Positions 35,828 to 44,886 of a stretch of 64,000 bases of DNA are shown here, one piece after another (positions within the stretch are counted from its first letter, which is position 1; the number at the start of each line of letters is the position of its first letter). A program made the position numbers and the translations under genes. The notes beneath the pieces were generated by a model that did no database searches, was not told the origin of the DNA, and saw only the letters and a program-made list of their open reading frames with translations. The DNA is from Jeotgalibacillus haloalkalitolerans (GTDB lineage: Bacteria > Bacillota > Bacilli > Bacillales > Jeotgalibacillaceae): positions 496,001 through 560,000 of the forward strand of contig NZ_JAXQNN010000002.1 in the NCBI RefSeq assembly GCF_034427455.1. Reading direction: 5' to 3'.

Positions 35828-36613
35828 TTATTCCGATGCTTCCCCGCCGAACCATTTTTCAGCGAGCTTTTCAAGTTCACCTGATTCTTCAAGTTCAGCA
35901 AGCACCTCGTTGAACTGATCTGTCCATTCGCTTTCAAGCGGCAGAGCAATCGCAGAACCTGCATCCTGCTCATCCACTTCAATTGTCTGACCTGACAGTT
36001 CTTCATTATTATTTAGATAACCTTCTGCTACTGTGTTTTCAACAATTATGGCATCAAAGCGCTCGTTGATCACATCCTGCATCAGTTCAGGAATACGGTT
36101 TCTCGTTTCAACTGTAATATCCATTTCTTCAGCAAGACCGTCTACATACTCCTGCTGAATTGATCCAAGCTGAACACCAACTGTTTTTCCGTCAAGATCT
36201 TCAGGTGAAGTGATTTCACTGCCATCTAGAGAAATGATCATATCCTGTGCTACATAATAAATGTCTGTGAATTCAACATTTTCTTTTCTTTCTTCAGTCG
36301 GTGTCATTGCAGCAAGTACAAAGTCAACCTGTTCATTCTGCAGTGCTGTAATCAATCCGCTGAATTCCATATCCTGAATCGTAAACTCAAATCCTAGCTC
36401 ATCAGCAATCAGGTTTGCAAGATCAACATCATAACCGATGATTTCATCTCCATTTGCTGTATCTACATATTCGAAAGGACGGTAATCTGCAGATGTACCC
36501 ATGACAAGCTGAGGTTTATCCTCAGATGTGCCTCCCAACTGTTCTTCTTCAGATCCACATGCTGATAAAATTAATGCACCTGCGAGTGCAGATGTAAATA
36601 ATGTCTTTTTCAT
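35828..36613 (-). CDS. artP: Arginine-type amino-acid ABC transporter, substrate-binding lipoprotein
   Basis: This extracellular lipid-anchored receptor captures the amino acid. The 261-aa precursor has a lipoprotein signal peptide with lipobox LSAC (cysteine at residue 19), then an acidic linker. The solute-binding domain has MGTSADYRPFEYVD, the family signature GYDVDLANLIADELG (about residues 65-79), DFVLAAMTPTEERKENV and VGVQLGSIQQEYV. The ATG follows CGGGGGAA. A TTGCAT-16-TACAAT promoter lies upstream, and ARG-box-like sequences upstream of that suggest control by the window's own ArgR. Exact ligand is inferred from synteny. Confidence 0.9.
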   Translation of the reverse strand: MKKTLFTSALAGALILSACGSEEEQLGGTSEDKPQLVMGTSADYRPFEYVDTANGDEIIGYDVDLANLIADELGFEFTIQDMEFSGLITALQNEQVDFVLAAMTPTEERKENVEFTDIYYVAQDMIISLDGSEITSPEDLDGKTVGVQLGSIQQEYVDGLAEEMDITVETRNRIPELMQDVINERFDAIIVENTVAEGYLNNNEELSGQTIEVDEQDAGSAIALPLESEWTDQFNEVLAELEESGELEKLAEKWFGGEASE

Positions 36614-36670
36614 TGTAATTCCCCCGTTTATGAATTTTAATACATCTCTTTGTATATTTATTATGTTTTT

Positions 36671-36698
36671 ATTGTATCAACTTTTCATAAACATGCAA
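36671..36698 (-). promoter_or_regulatory. Promoter of the artPQR operon
   Basis: Leftward TTGCAT (36693-36698), 16-bp spacer, TACAAT (36671-36676), 58 bp before the artP start. Confidence 0.65.
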
Positions 36699-36708
36699 TA
36701 CCTTTTTG

Positions 36709-36747
36709 AAAAATGAATAAATATAAAATTATTCTGATTTTTCATAC
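36709..36747 (-). promoter_or_regulatory. ARG-box-like sequences upstream of artPQR
   Basis: AATGAATAAATATAAAAT (about 36711-36728, plus strand) agrees with the Bacillus ARG box CATGAATAAAAATTCAAG at about 13 of 18 positions. A second TATGAAAAAT-type half site follows on the other strand. An A/T-rich background makes chance matches likely; footprinting with ArgR would decide. Confidence 0.3.
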
Positions 36748-36818
36748 AATTAAATTTAATAATTATCTCTGTTCAATTTGTCTACTGCAGTAATAAATGC
36801 AACGAACCCTACAAAGCC

Positions 36819-36850
36819 AAAAAAAAGAGACCGTGCTGAACGGTCTCTTA
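36819..36850 (-). terminator. Terminator of brxB
   Basis: Leftward: AAGAGACCGT, five-base loop, ACGGTCTCTT, then eight T. Confidence 0.9.
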
Positions 36851-36855
36851 AGAAC

Positions 36856-37293
36856 TTAAACTTCTTTACAATGTACTTCGAATAAGCTTTGAAGGTTTGC
36901 AATAACCGACATCGGATCATGACCTTCGATTTCGTGTCTTTCAACCATTGAAATGATTTTTCCATCCTTCAGCAGTGCGAAAGATGGTGATGAAGGCGGA
37001 TATCCTTCGAAGTAGCTTCTTGCTTTTGCTGTTGCTTCTTTGTCCTGACCGGCAAACACAGTCACCAGGCGGTCAGGGCGCTTATCATAATGGATCGCAT
37101 GAGCTGCTGCCGGGCGCGCAATACCGCCTGCACAGCCGCAAACCGAATTAACCATCACAAGAGTCGTACCTTCTTTTTCAAGTGTTTCTTCCACTGCCTC
37201 AGGTGTAGTCAGCTGCTCGTATCCTGCAGTTTCAATTTCTTCTCTCGCCTGACGGACAACGTCATTCATAAAAATATTAAAATCCATGCTCAT
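36856..37293 (-). CDS. brxB: Bacilliredoxin BrxB
   Basis: This thiol-disulfide protein removes bacillithiol from S-bacillithiolated proteins after oxidative stress. The 145-aa product has the characteristic C52-G-C54 active site ([18 protein letters not shown]) in a thioredoxin-like fold of the DUF1094 family. [12 protein letters not shown] lies near the C-terminus. The ATG at 37293 follows AAAGGAGA. The B. subtilis homologue is yqiW, in the same place beside the art operon. Its presence implies a bacillithiol-making organism. Confidence 0.93.
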   Translation of the reverse strand: MSMDFNIFMNDVVRQAREEIETAGYEQLTTPEAVEETLEKEGTTLVMVNSVCGCAGGIARPAAAHAIHYDKRPDRLVTVFAGQDKEATAKARSYFEGYPPSSPSFALLKDGKIISMVERHEIEGHDPMSVIANLQSLFEVHCKEV

Positions 37294-37385
37294 TTTCCGA
37301 CTCTCCTTTAAAGGTGATTACAAATTTATCATAGATGACCGGGACATCTTTATCAACTATCTGCTTTTCAAAAGAAGAAAAAAGC

Positions 37386-37504
37386 TTTGTTAAAGTTGGC
37401 TGTTGATTGCAGCGAGAGGGGGACGCTTTCCGCGGCCGGGCGGTGAGCCGCCTCCTTGCGTTTCAATCAACAGCTGTTTTGAAACAACAATGGACTTTAA
37501 CAAA
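37386..37504. repeat. Dispersed palindromic repeat, copy C (internally deleted, perfect 11-bp terminal inverted repeats)
   Basis: A 119-bp element. Its ends TTTGTTAAAGT (37386-37396) and ACTTTAACAAA (37494-37504) are exact inverted repeats. Inside lies a second inverted pair, GTTGATTG and CAATCAAC. It shares GGGGGACGCTTTCCGCGG, CGGGCGGTGAGCC and the right-hand AACAACAATGGACTTTA with copy A, but lacks about 50 bp of the middle. It sits between brxB and meaB. Confidence 0.88.
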
Positions 37505-37564
37505 TCGAAAAAAATGAAAAAATGTTTTAAATCAGGTTTATATTTGAAAATAGGTGGAATAATA

Positions 37565-37640
37565 GCTACTAGGATCTAGATTTAACCCCTAAACTCCCTA
37601 GATTTCTTTGGCGGCAGAACCCTCTGTCGTCCTTTTTTTG
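37565..37640 (+). ncRNA. Candidate C-rich small RNA with intrinsic terminator
   Basis: Rightward, ATCTAG (37574-37579) and CTAGAT (37598-37603) form a stem that presents an 18-nt loop holding AACCCCTAAACTCC. Seven nt later GGCGGCAGA, a short ACCC loop and TCTGTCGTC (37610-37631) form a terminator followed by seven T. No ORF of this direction precedes it and no terminator is needed for the leftward meaB. C-rich loops plus a terminator are typical of Firmicute trans-acting small RNAs that bind ribosome sites. No convincing promoter was found, so the 5' end is unknown. Confidence 0.45.
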
Positions 37641-37672
37641 TTTTCAGACAGACAGCTTCGTAAAACAACGCA

Positions 37673-38689
37673 TTAAACATTAGATTTAAATAACAGATCT
37701 ACCGCTTCTGTTGCTGAAATTTCGTTTTGTTTTACCTGCTTCTCCAGGTTTTTCATCAGGATTTTCTTCTCCCGGTCAAAAAAAGTTTCATTCAGACGGA
37801 TTTGTACGAGCTGGTTCATCCAGTCAACAGCCTGTCTGCTGCGCCTTTTATCGAATTCCCCATTCTTTTTTGTTTCATCAATAAAATGATTGATGACATC
37901 CCAGATCTCTTCTATCCCTTCGTTGTATAAAGCTGAACAAGTGTAAGCTCTTGGTTTCCAGTCTTTTGTAGCAGGAGTCAAAAATCTCAGAATCTGATTA
38001 TAGTCATGCATCGTCTGGATTGCCTGGTCTTTGTTTGACCCGTCAGCTTTATTAATCACAATGGCATCTACCAGTTCCATGATTCCTTTTTTCATACCCT
38101 GCAATTCGTCACCTGCACCAGTTAAGGAGAGCAGAAGAAAAAAATCTGTCATCCCTCTGACGATTCCCTCACTCTGTCCTACACCTACTGTTTCGACCAG
38201 AATCAGGTCGTAGCCTGCCGCTTCACACAGAAGGATGGTCTCCCTTGTCATTCTTGCTACTCCACCGAGTGTGCCGGATGACGGGGAAGGTCTGATAAAT
38301 ACATCAGGATGATGCGCCAGAAATTCCATGCGCGTTTTATCACCGAGTATACTGCCACCCGATAATGTAGAACTTGGATCCACTGCAAGTACCGCTATTT
38401 TATAACCTTTGCTGACTGCTGTTTTTCCAAAAGCCTCTATCCATGTACTTTTCCCCGCTCCCGGCACACCGGTGATCCCTAAACGGATACTGTTCCCGGT
38501 GTATGTGAGCAGCTCCTGCATAAGTTCATTTGCTTTTTCCCTGTGATGAGCGGCGCTGCTTTCGATCAGCGTAATACCCTTTGATAAATAGCCTCTGTTG
38601 CCTGAGATAATCTTTTCAGCAAGCTCAGGTATATGAATCTGCTCCTGCACCTTTTTCTTAAATACGCGCTTTTTGTTTGGATTATTCAT
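37673..38689 (-). CDS. meaB: Methylmalonyl-CoA mutase-associated GTPase MeaB
   Basis: This G3E-family GTPase protects and reloads the B12 cofactor of methylmalonyl-CoA mutase. The ATG at 38689 ([17 protein letters not shown]) overlaps the mutB stop by 8 nt; the longer frame begins inside mutB. The 338-aa product has Walker [10 protein letters not shown] (near residue 73), the family [17 protein letters not shown] and switch/Walker [13 protein letters not shown]. The base-specificity motif is INKADG, and a C-terminal dimerisation segment follows. It is last in the mutA-mutB-meaB operon. Older annotations call it ArgK. Confidence 0.94.
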   Translation of the reverse strand: MNNPNKKRVFKKKVQEQIHIPELAEKIISGNRGYLSKGITLIESSAAHHREKANELMQELLTYTGNSIRLGITGVPGAGKSTWIEAFGKTAVSKGYKIAVLAVDPSSTLSGGSILGDKTRMEFLAHHPDVFIRPSPSSGTLGGVARMTRETILLCEAAGYDLILVETVGVGQSEGIVRGMTDFFLLLSLTGAGDELQGMKKGIMELVDAIVINKADGSNKDQAIQTMHDYNQILRFLTPATKDWKPRAYTCSALYNEGIEEIWDVINHFIDETKKNGEFDKRRSRQAVDWMNQLVQIRLNETFFDREKKILMKNLEKQVKQNEISATEAVDLLFKSNV

Positions 38690-40838
38690 CCTCTGTAACT
38701 TCCTCGTAGCCAAGGCGCGCGTATATTTCTTCGATCACTTTTTCTGCAGCAGCAGGTATGACAGTCCCCGGCCCGAAGATAGCAGAAGCTCCGTTATTCA
38801 GGAGATAAGCGTAATCCTGTGCAGGTATGACCCCGCCAATGACGACCATGATATCTTCTCTTCCCCATTTTTTAAGCTCTTTGACCAGTGCAGGTACGAG
38901 GGTTTTATGTCCTGCAGCAAGAGAGCTGACGCCTATGACATGGACATCATTCTCAACTGCCTGGGCAGCCGTTTCTTCAGGGGTCTGAAATAGTGGACCG
39001 ATATCCACATCAAAACCAAGGTCAGCAAAAGCTGTTGAAATAACTTTTGCCCCGCGGTCATGCCCATCCTGTCCCATTTTCGCAATCAGAATCCTTGGCC
39101 TTCTGCCTTCCTGGTCCATAAAGGTCTCAGTCATCTCACGGACATGCTCAATTGCGTCTGAGTCTGTATAGGCATCACTGTATACACCGCTGACTGATCG
39201 GATCACAGCCTGATGTCTGCCGCTTACTTTTTCGATTGCATCTGATATCTCACCAAGCGTAGCTCTCAATCGCGCTGCATCAATTGCCTTTTCCAGCAGA
39301 TTTTCTGCACCGGATTCAGCAGCATCTGTAATTGCCTGAAGTGAACGGGTAACAGCTTCTTCATCCCTGCTTTCTCTCATACGCCTGATTCTCTCAATTT
39401 GTCCCTGCCTCACTTTTTCATTATCAATCGACAGGATGTCCATTTCATCTTCCTGGTCCAGACGGTGACGATTTACACCAATAATGACTTCTTTACCGGA
39501 ATCAATTTTAGCCTGTCTTTTTGCTGCAGCTTCCTCTATACGCATTTTTGGCAGACCCGTTTCAATTGCTTTTGTCATGCCGCCAAGAGATTCAATTTCC
39601 TCAATATGAGCCCACGCTTTCTCCATAATCTGCTGTGTGAGCGTCTCTACATAATAAGAGCCGCCCCATGGGTCAATCACATTGGTTATGTCTGTTTCTT
39701 CCTGTAAGTAAAGCTGTGTATTCCTCGCAATTCTTGCAGAAAAATCCGTTGGCAGAGCAATTGCTTCATCAAGTGCATTGGTATGAAGTGACTGTGTGTG
39801 TCCCATCGCTGCAGCATGTGCTTCCATTAATGTTCTCATCACATTATTGTAAGGGTCCTGCTCTGTCAGTGACCAGCCGGATGTCTGGGAGTGCGTGCGC
39901 AGCATAAGGGATTTTGGATTTTCAGGCTGAAACGGCTTAATCAGGGAAGCCCACATCTTTCTTGCCGCTCTCATTTTTGCTACTTCCATAAAGTAGTTCA
40001 TGCCGATTCCCCAGAAGAAAGATAATCTCGGTGCAAACCGGTCGATCCCGATCCCTGCTTTCAACCCTGTTCTGACGTACTCAAGACCGTCAGCAAGCGT
40101 ATAAGCAAGTTCAACGTCAGCAGGAGCACCTGCTTCCTGTATGTGATACCCTGAAATTGAAATTGAGTTAAACTTCGGCATCTTCTGTGCTGTATAAGAA
40201 AAAATATCTGCGATAATTCTCATCGACATATCAGGCGGATAGATATATGTGTTTCTGACCATATATTCCTTTAATATATCGTTCTGAATCGTTCCTGACA
40301 GCTGCTCAGGTGTGACACCCTGTTCTTCGGCTGCAACAATGTAAAAAGCCATGATCGGGAGTACCGCACCATTCATCGTCATTGAAACTGACATCTGATC
40401 AAGCGGAATCCCGTCAAATAAAATCTTCATATCCTCGACTGAGTCAATGGCAACTCCGGCTTTTCCCACATCACCGGTCACTCTTTCATGATCAGAATCG
40501 TAGCCCCTGTGTGTAGCGAGATCAAATGCGACAGATAAGCCTTTTTGTCCCATCTCCAGGTTTCTTCTATAAAAAGCATTGCTTTCTTCTGCAGTGGAGA
40601 AACCTGCATATTGTCTGATCGTCCACGGTCTTGTTGTATACATGGTTGGATAGGGCCCGCGTGTAAAAGGTGCACTTCCCGGAAATTCCTGAAGACCATC
40701 TAAATGTGCTGCATCACTCGCTGTATAATATGACTTGATTTCAATTTCTTCGTTTGTCATCAGCGCGTCATGCTGGACCGCGTCATGATTTGTATAATCT
40801 GACCAATTAAATGATTCTTTTTTAAACTCAGGCTTCAT
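38682..40838 (-). CDS. mutB: Methylmalonyl-CoA mutase, large (catalytic) subunit
   Basis: It rearranges (2R)-methylmalonyl-CoA to succinyl-CoA using adenosylcobalamin. The ATG at 40838 ([18 protein letters not shown]) follows TTGGAGGAGAT. The 718-aa product has the substrate-binding TIM barrel (about residues 40-400), with [22 protein letters not shown] (split near 65-86) and [16 protein letters not shown]. The C-terminal B12 domain has base-off motif DGHDRG (axial His about 593), then [11 protein letters not shown] and [11 protein letters not shown]. Its start overlaps the mutA end by 11 nt. Confidence 0.96.
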   Translation of the reverse strand: MKPEFKKESFNWSDYTNHDAVQHDALMTNEEIEIKSYYTASDAAHLDGLQEFPGSAPFTRGPYPTMYTTRPWTIRQYAGFSTAEESNAFYRRNLEMGQKGLSVAFDLATHRGYDSDHERVTGDVGKAGVAIDSVEDMKILFDGIPLDQMSVSMTMNGAVLPIMAFYIVAAEEQGVTPEQLSGTIQNDILKEYMVRNTYIYPPDMSMRIIADIFSYTAQKMPKFNSISISGYHIQEAGAPADVELAYTLADGLEYVRTGLKAGIGIDRFAPRLSFFWGIGMNYFMEVAKMRAARKMWASLIKPFQPENPKSLMLRTHSQTSGWSLTEQDPYNNVMRTLMEAHAAAMGHTQSLHTNALDEAIALPTDFSARIARNTQLYLQEETDITNVIDPWGGSYYVETLTQQIMEKAWAHIEEIESLGGMTKAIETGLPKMRIEEAAAKRQAKIDSGKEVIIGVNRHRLDQEDEMDILSIDNEKVRQGQIERIRRMRESRDEEAVTRSLQAITDAAESGAENLLEKAIDAARLRATLGEISDAIEKVSGRHQAVIRSVSGVYSDAYTDSDAIEHVREMTETFMDQEGRRPRILIAKMGQDGHDRGAKVISTAFADLGFDVDIGPLFQTPEETAAQAVENDVHVIGVSSLAAGHKTLVPALVKELKKWGREDIMVVIGGVIPAQDYAYLLNNGASAIFGPGTVIPAAAEKVIEEIYARLGYEEVTEDE

Positions 40839-42453
40839 GATGATCTCCTCCAATCCCTGTAAATAAAACATTTTCCAGAAATGCCACCATATCCATCCCG
40901 TTATAAAGACACCCGTCGATTCCTTCACTTTTAACTTTACCTGCGATATACATTTTCTGTGCGGGCTTCTTTTTTTCGATTACTCCCGTTAATAGCTGAT
41001 CGTAAGCCTGATCAGCACCACAGACAATGAGCACATCTGCCTGGTCACGATCAAAGTCAGGAACAACGCCGGCTGCAGCAAAAACGCCTTTTACAAAATC
41101 AGCGCGTGGCTTGTAGTCTTTTAATTCACCAACTGTCACAAGTGCAATTCTATTAACAGGATACTTTTGAACTTTTTGAATCAGCATGTCCCAGTCGTAA
41201 CCCGCTGTATCCGGGATATGTTCAACCATGGTTTTGTCAGCAGGGGCATACTTATTCATACCGACTAATGATTGCTTTCTTGTCCTTACGCTGTAGTCTC
41301 TTTTATCCCTTGTTGACTTGACCTCAGCCATAAGATCCTGATAAACCGCACTCAGGCCACCCTGATCTTCAAAATCGCAGAACCTGCTCCATGACTTTTC
41401 AGCAATCTCTTTCGTTAAATGTTCAATATAGTAAGAGCCCCCGGCAGGATCAATCAGGCTCTGTAAAAACATTTCTTCTTTTAAGATCAGACCGATGTTT
41501 CTTGCAGCACGCACCGCCTGACTGGATGAGGCAGATTTAAAGCAGTCATAAGGTCTGACATATATATAATCTGCGCCGCCTAAAACGGCTGCGAATGCTT
41601 CATTACCGCTTCTCAGCATATTCGTATGCTCGTCCTGCGTAAGCTTAGTGAAGCCGGCCGTTTCAGTACTAATTGAGATATTGGCACTGATCTGATACTG
41701 ATCAGTGAAATGACGCCAGATTGCCCGGAAGGCTCTGAGTTTTGAGATCTCCATAAAAAAGTCTGAACCCGTCGCGAACTCTGCGTGCATTTTAGAAATT
41801 ACTTTGTCAGCACTCCAGCCCGATTTTTCAGCTAACTGAATGACTCTGGCGGCCTGGGAAAGGATAAAAGCGAGCTCCTGTACCGTATTTGCTCCTTTTT
41901 GATGGATAGGCACACTTGAAAGGATTATGCTTTTTAATTCAGGCTGAACCTGATCAATTTCAATGATCCCTTTTAACCATTCATCATCAAGATCAGGCGT
42001 ACTGCACGATCTGCCTAATATTCCTTTGATTCTTTTGTTGTTAATTACGTGCTGCCATGGTGTTAAATCAGCACATTTAATATAAATATGTAAGTCGTCC
42101 TGTAAGCTTAAAAACTCAGCTGCCTGTACTTCATTAAATATTGAAGAAGATTTTTCATCTAAGGCTGCTACTTCTGAGCCCCTTTTCAGTTCTTCATTCA
42201 TAAAACCGATGACCTCTTCTGCACTGTCCCCCTGCCCACGCTGTGCAAGGTGCCATTCAGCCTTTGATTTCCACGTGCGGGATATATGAGCATCAATATG
42301 GTCAGGCCGGTCAGTATATAACGGCTTGATTGTGATTCCTTCTAAAGTTTCTATATTCAGGGATTGAACAGGCTTCCCCTTTAACACTTTCTCTACCTGC
42401 CCTGCCCATCCATCATATGTTGAGCCCGGAAATTCAGAATCTCTTAATGTCAT
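40828..42453 (-). CDS. mutA: Methylmalonyl-CoA mutase, small subunit
   Basis: This is the non-catalytic partner of MutB, homologous to it but lacking the B12 axial-ligand motif. The degenerate C-terminal domain reads [15 protein letters not shown] where DxHxxG would be, as normal for this subunit. The start is debatable. The ATG at 42453 ([16 protein letters not shown]) matches the family start and gives 541 aa. A TTG at 42498 extends it by 15 residues but has only a weak site. The strong AGGAGGGA (42473-42480) lies too far from 42453 unless the GCTGC-TTG-GCAGC hairpin between them folds, leaving a 6-nt spacer. It begins the mutA-mutB-meaB operon, downstream of the bkdB terminator. Confidence 0.88.
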   Translation of the reverse strand: MTLRDSEFPGSTYDGWAGQVEKVLKGKPVQSLNIETLEGITIKPLYTDRPDHIDAHISRTWKSKAEWHLAQRGQGDSAEEVIGFMNEELKRGSEVAALDEKSSSIFNEVQAAEFLSLQDDLHIYIKCADLTPWQHVINNKRIKGILGRSCSTPDLDDEWLKGIIEIDQVQPELKSIILSSVPIHQKGANTVQELAFILSQAARVIQLAEKSGWSADKVISKMHAEFATGSDFFMEISKLRAFRAIWRHFTDQYQISANISISTETAGFTKLTQDEHTNMLRSGNEAFAAVLGGADYIYVRPYDCFKSASSSQAVRAARNIGLILKEEMFLQSLIDPAGGSYYIEHLTKEIAEKSWSRFCDFEDQGGLSAVYQDLMAEVKSTRDKRDYSVRTRKQSLVGMNKYAPADKTMVEHIPDTAGYDWDMLIQKVQKYPVNRIALVTVGELKDYKPRADFVKGVFAAAGVVPDFDRDQADVLIVCGADQAYDQLLTGVIEKKKPAQKMYIAGKVKSEGIDGCLYNGMDMVAFLENVLFTGIGGDHHEA

Positions 42454-42535
42454 AATCGTGCTGCCAAGCAGCTCCCTCCTCTTTGTAATCGTTTTCAATT
42501 CTCTCTTTTACAGTATAAAGAAAAGTTGTACATAT

Positions 42536-42568
42536 GAAAAGAGAGCCGCCAGCATGATACTGGCGGCT
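42536..42568 (-). terminator. Terminator or attenuator between bkdB and mutA
   Basis: Leftward: AGCCGCCAG, seven-base loop, CTGGCGGCT, then CTCTTTTC. The T run is short, so read-through from bkd into mut is possible. Confidence 0.7.
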
Positions 42569-42577
42569 GAAAGTTTA

Positions 42578-43867
42578 TTAATAAACGGATGTATTTTCAG
42601 ATGTATTTTCAAGGATTTCCTTCACACGCTGCAGGAAGCGGCCGCAAACGAGCCCGTCAAGCACACGGTGATCCAGCGATAGGCAAAGGTTAACCATGTC
42701 ACGTACAGCAATCATGCCATTATTCATGACAACCGGACGTTTCACAATTGATTCAACCTGCAGGATCGCTGCCTGAGGATGATTGATAATGCCCATAGAC
42801 TGAACCGAACCGAATGAACCGGTATTGTTCACTGTGAACGTGCCACCCTGCATTTCTTCGGATTTCAACTTTCCTGCGCGGACTTTACCTGCGAGTTCGT
42901 TAATCTCACGACCGATGCCTTTGATGGTTTTTTCATCAGCATGCTTAATGACCGGAACAAACAGTGCATCGTCTGTTGCAACTGCAATTGAAATATTGAT
43001 GTCTTTCTTTTGAATAATCTTATCTCCCGCCCACATTGAATTCATTTGAGGGAATTCCTTCAATGCCTGTGCAACTGCTTTGACAAAGAAAGCGAAATAC
43101 GTAATATTAAAGCCTTCTTTCTGCTTGAAGTCTCCCTTAATTGAATCACGGTATTGAACAAGATTTGTCACGTCCACTTCCATCATTGTCCACGCATGAG
43201 GCGCTTCATGCTTGCTCTTTAACATGTTGCTCGCAATCGCTTTTCTCACACCTGTTACAGGAATTTCAATATCCCCCGGAGCAGACTGAATATTTTGTTT
43301 TGGAGCCGGGGCTGAAGGCTTTGCAGGTGCTTCTGACTTCACTTCTGAAGGAGCAGATTCCTGTACTGGTTCTTTCTTAGCAACAGGAATTTCACCTGAA
43401 TCAATGATCTTTTGCAGATCCTTCCTTGTAATTCTTCCTTCTTTACCTGATCCTTCGACTAATGATAAGTCAATTCCATGTTCCTGAGACATTTTCATTA
43501 CGGCCGGAGAATACCTTGCATTTGATTTCTTCGGCTCAGATTTCTTTTTCTCAGGTGCTGGCTGTTTCTCTTCAGCAGCTGCAGAAGGTTCCTCCTGAAC
43601 AGACGGTTCTTCAGCCGAGCCTCCACCTTCTACTTCGATCGAACAGATGACCTCACCAACTTCAAGCGTGTCGCCTTCACTTGCAATCAGTTCTTTGATC
43701 ACTCCTGTAAATGAAGATGGTACTTCAGCGTTTACTTTATCCGTATTTACTTCAGCAATCGGATCATATTTGTTTACAGTATCTCCCGGCTGAACGAGCC
43801 ATTTTTCAATTGTACCCTCAGTAACTGATTCACCAAGCTGAGGCATCGTCATTTTTTCAATACCCAA
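42578..43867 (-). CDS. bkdB: Branched-chain alpha-keto acid dehydrogenase E2 (lipoamide acyltransferase)
   Basis: This is the core of the branched-chain keto-acid dehydrogenase complex; it transfers the acyl group from lipoate to CoA. The TTG start at 43867 follows GGAGGCAA. The 429-aa protein has an N-terminal lipoyl domain with lipoyl-lysine in NTDKVNAEVPSS (about residue 43-44). A Pro/Ala/Glu-rich linker follows (about 85-115). The peripheral-subunit-binding domain is ARYSPAVMKMSQEHGIDLS (about 116-155), then a second linker. The catalytic domain ends with the active histidine LSLDHRVLDG. It is last in the bkd cluster. Confidence 0.94.
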   Translation of the reverse strand: MGIEKMTMPQLGESVTEGTIEKWLVQPGDTVNKYDPIAEVNTDKVNAEVPSSFTGVIKELIASEGDTLEVGEVICSIEVEGGGSAEEPSVQEEPSAAAEEKQPAPEKKKSEPKKSNARYSPAVMKMSQEHGIDLSLVEGSGKEGRITRKDLQKIIDSGEIPVAKKEPVQESAPSEVKSEAPAKPSAPAPKQNIQSAPGDIEIPVTGVRKAIASNMLKSKHEAPHAWTMMEVDVTNLVQYRDSIKGDFKQKEGFNITYFAFFVKAVAQALKEFPQMNSMWAGDKIIQKKDINISIAVATDDALFVPVIKHADEKTIKGIGREINELAGKVRAGKLKSEEMQGGTFTVNNTGSFGSVQSMGIINHPQAAILQVESIVKRPVVMNNGMIAVRDMVNLCLSLDHRVLDGLVCGRFLQRVKEILENTSENTSVY

Positions 43868-43888
43868 GGAAATTGCCTCCTTTTTTGT

Positions 43889-44872
43889 TTAGTATTCAGC
43901 AAGTTCTTTCATTGCTTTTTCTACTTTATCAGGGTTAACCATGAAGAATTTCTCCATCGTTGGTGCATAAGGCATTGCCGGAATATCCGGACCTGCCAGG
44001 CGCATAATTGGTGCGTCAAGGTCAAACAGGCAGTTTTCAGCAATAATCGCTGATACTTCACCCATGATGCTGCCTTCTTTTGTATCTTCTGTTAACAGGA
44101 GAACTTTTCCTGTCTTCGAAGCAGCTTCGATGATCGCTTCCTTATCAAGTGGATAAATAGTACGGAGATCCAGCACATGTACGCTGTATCCATCTTCAGC
44201 AAGACGCTCAGCAGCCTGAAGGGCAAAATGAACACATAATCCGTATGTGATAACCGTGATGTCTTCTCCTTCACGTTTTACATCGGCTTTACCAATTTCA
44301 ATCGTATAATCCTCATCAGGCACTTCACCTTTGATCAGACGGTACGCGCGTTTATGCTCAAAGAACATAACAGGATCATCATCACGGATCGCTGCTTTTA
44401 ATAGGCCTTTAACATCATATGGTGTTGATGGCATAACAATCTTCAGTCCAGGCTGATTTGCAAATACCGCTTCTACTGATTGAGAATGATACAATGCACC
44501 ATGTACACCACCGCCATAAGGTGCGCGAATGACCATTGGGCAGCTCCAGTCATTATTTGAACGGTAACGGATTTTTGCCGCTTCAGAAATAATCTGGTTA
44601 ACTGCCGGCATAATAAAGTCTGCGAACTGCATTTCAGCGATTGGACGCATGCCGTACATCGCAGCTCCAATTCCCACACCAGCGATTGCTGATTCAGCAA
44701 GTGGTGTATCAATCACCCTGTCTTCACCGAACTGATCGTACAGGCCGTTGGTCGCTTTAAATACGCCGCCTTTTTTCCCTACATCTTCTCCAAGGACAAA
44801 CACGCGCTCGTCCCGTTCCATTTCTTCTTTCATTGCTAATGTAACAGCGTCAATATATGACATTACCGGCAT
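43889..44872 (-). CDS. bkdAB: Branched-chain alpha-keto acid dehydrogenase E1 beta
   Basis: This beta subunit of the thiamine-diphosphate decarboxylase pairs with BkdAA. The 327-aa product opens MPVMSYIDAVTLAMKEEMERDE. It has the family segments VLGEDVGKKGGVFKAT and DTPLAESAIAGVGIGAAMYG, with the glutamate that activates the cofactor. RAPYGGGVHGALYHSQSVEA and the C-terminal DLRTIYPLDKEAI follow. The ATG follows AGGGAGGAT. It is flanked by bkdAA (14 bp) and bkdB (21 bp). The branched-chain assignment over pyruvate dehydrogenase rests on the ptb-bcd-buk neighbours. Confidence 0.94.
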   Translation of the reverse strand: MPVMSYIDAVTLAMKEEMERDERVFVLGEDVGKKGGVFKATNGLYDQFGEDRVIDTPLAESAIAGVGIGAAMYGMRPIAEMQFADFIMPAVNQIISEAAKIRYRSNNDWSCPMVIRAPYGGGVHGALYHSQSVEAVFANQPGLKIVMPSTPYDVKGLLKAAIRDDDPVMFFEHKRAYRLIKGEVPDEDYTIEIGKADVKREGEDITVITYGLCVHFALQAAERLAEDGYSVHVLDLRTIYPLDKEAIIEAASKTGKVLLLTEDTKEGSIMGEVSAIIAENCLFDLDAPIMRLAGPDIPAMPYAPTMEKFFMVNPDKVEKAMKELAEY

Positions 44873-44886
44873 CGGTTTATCCTCCC

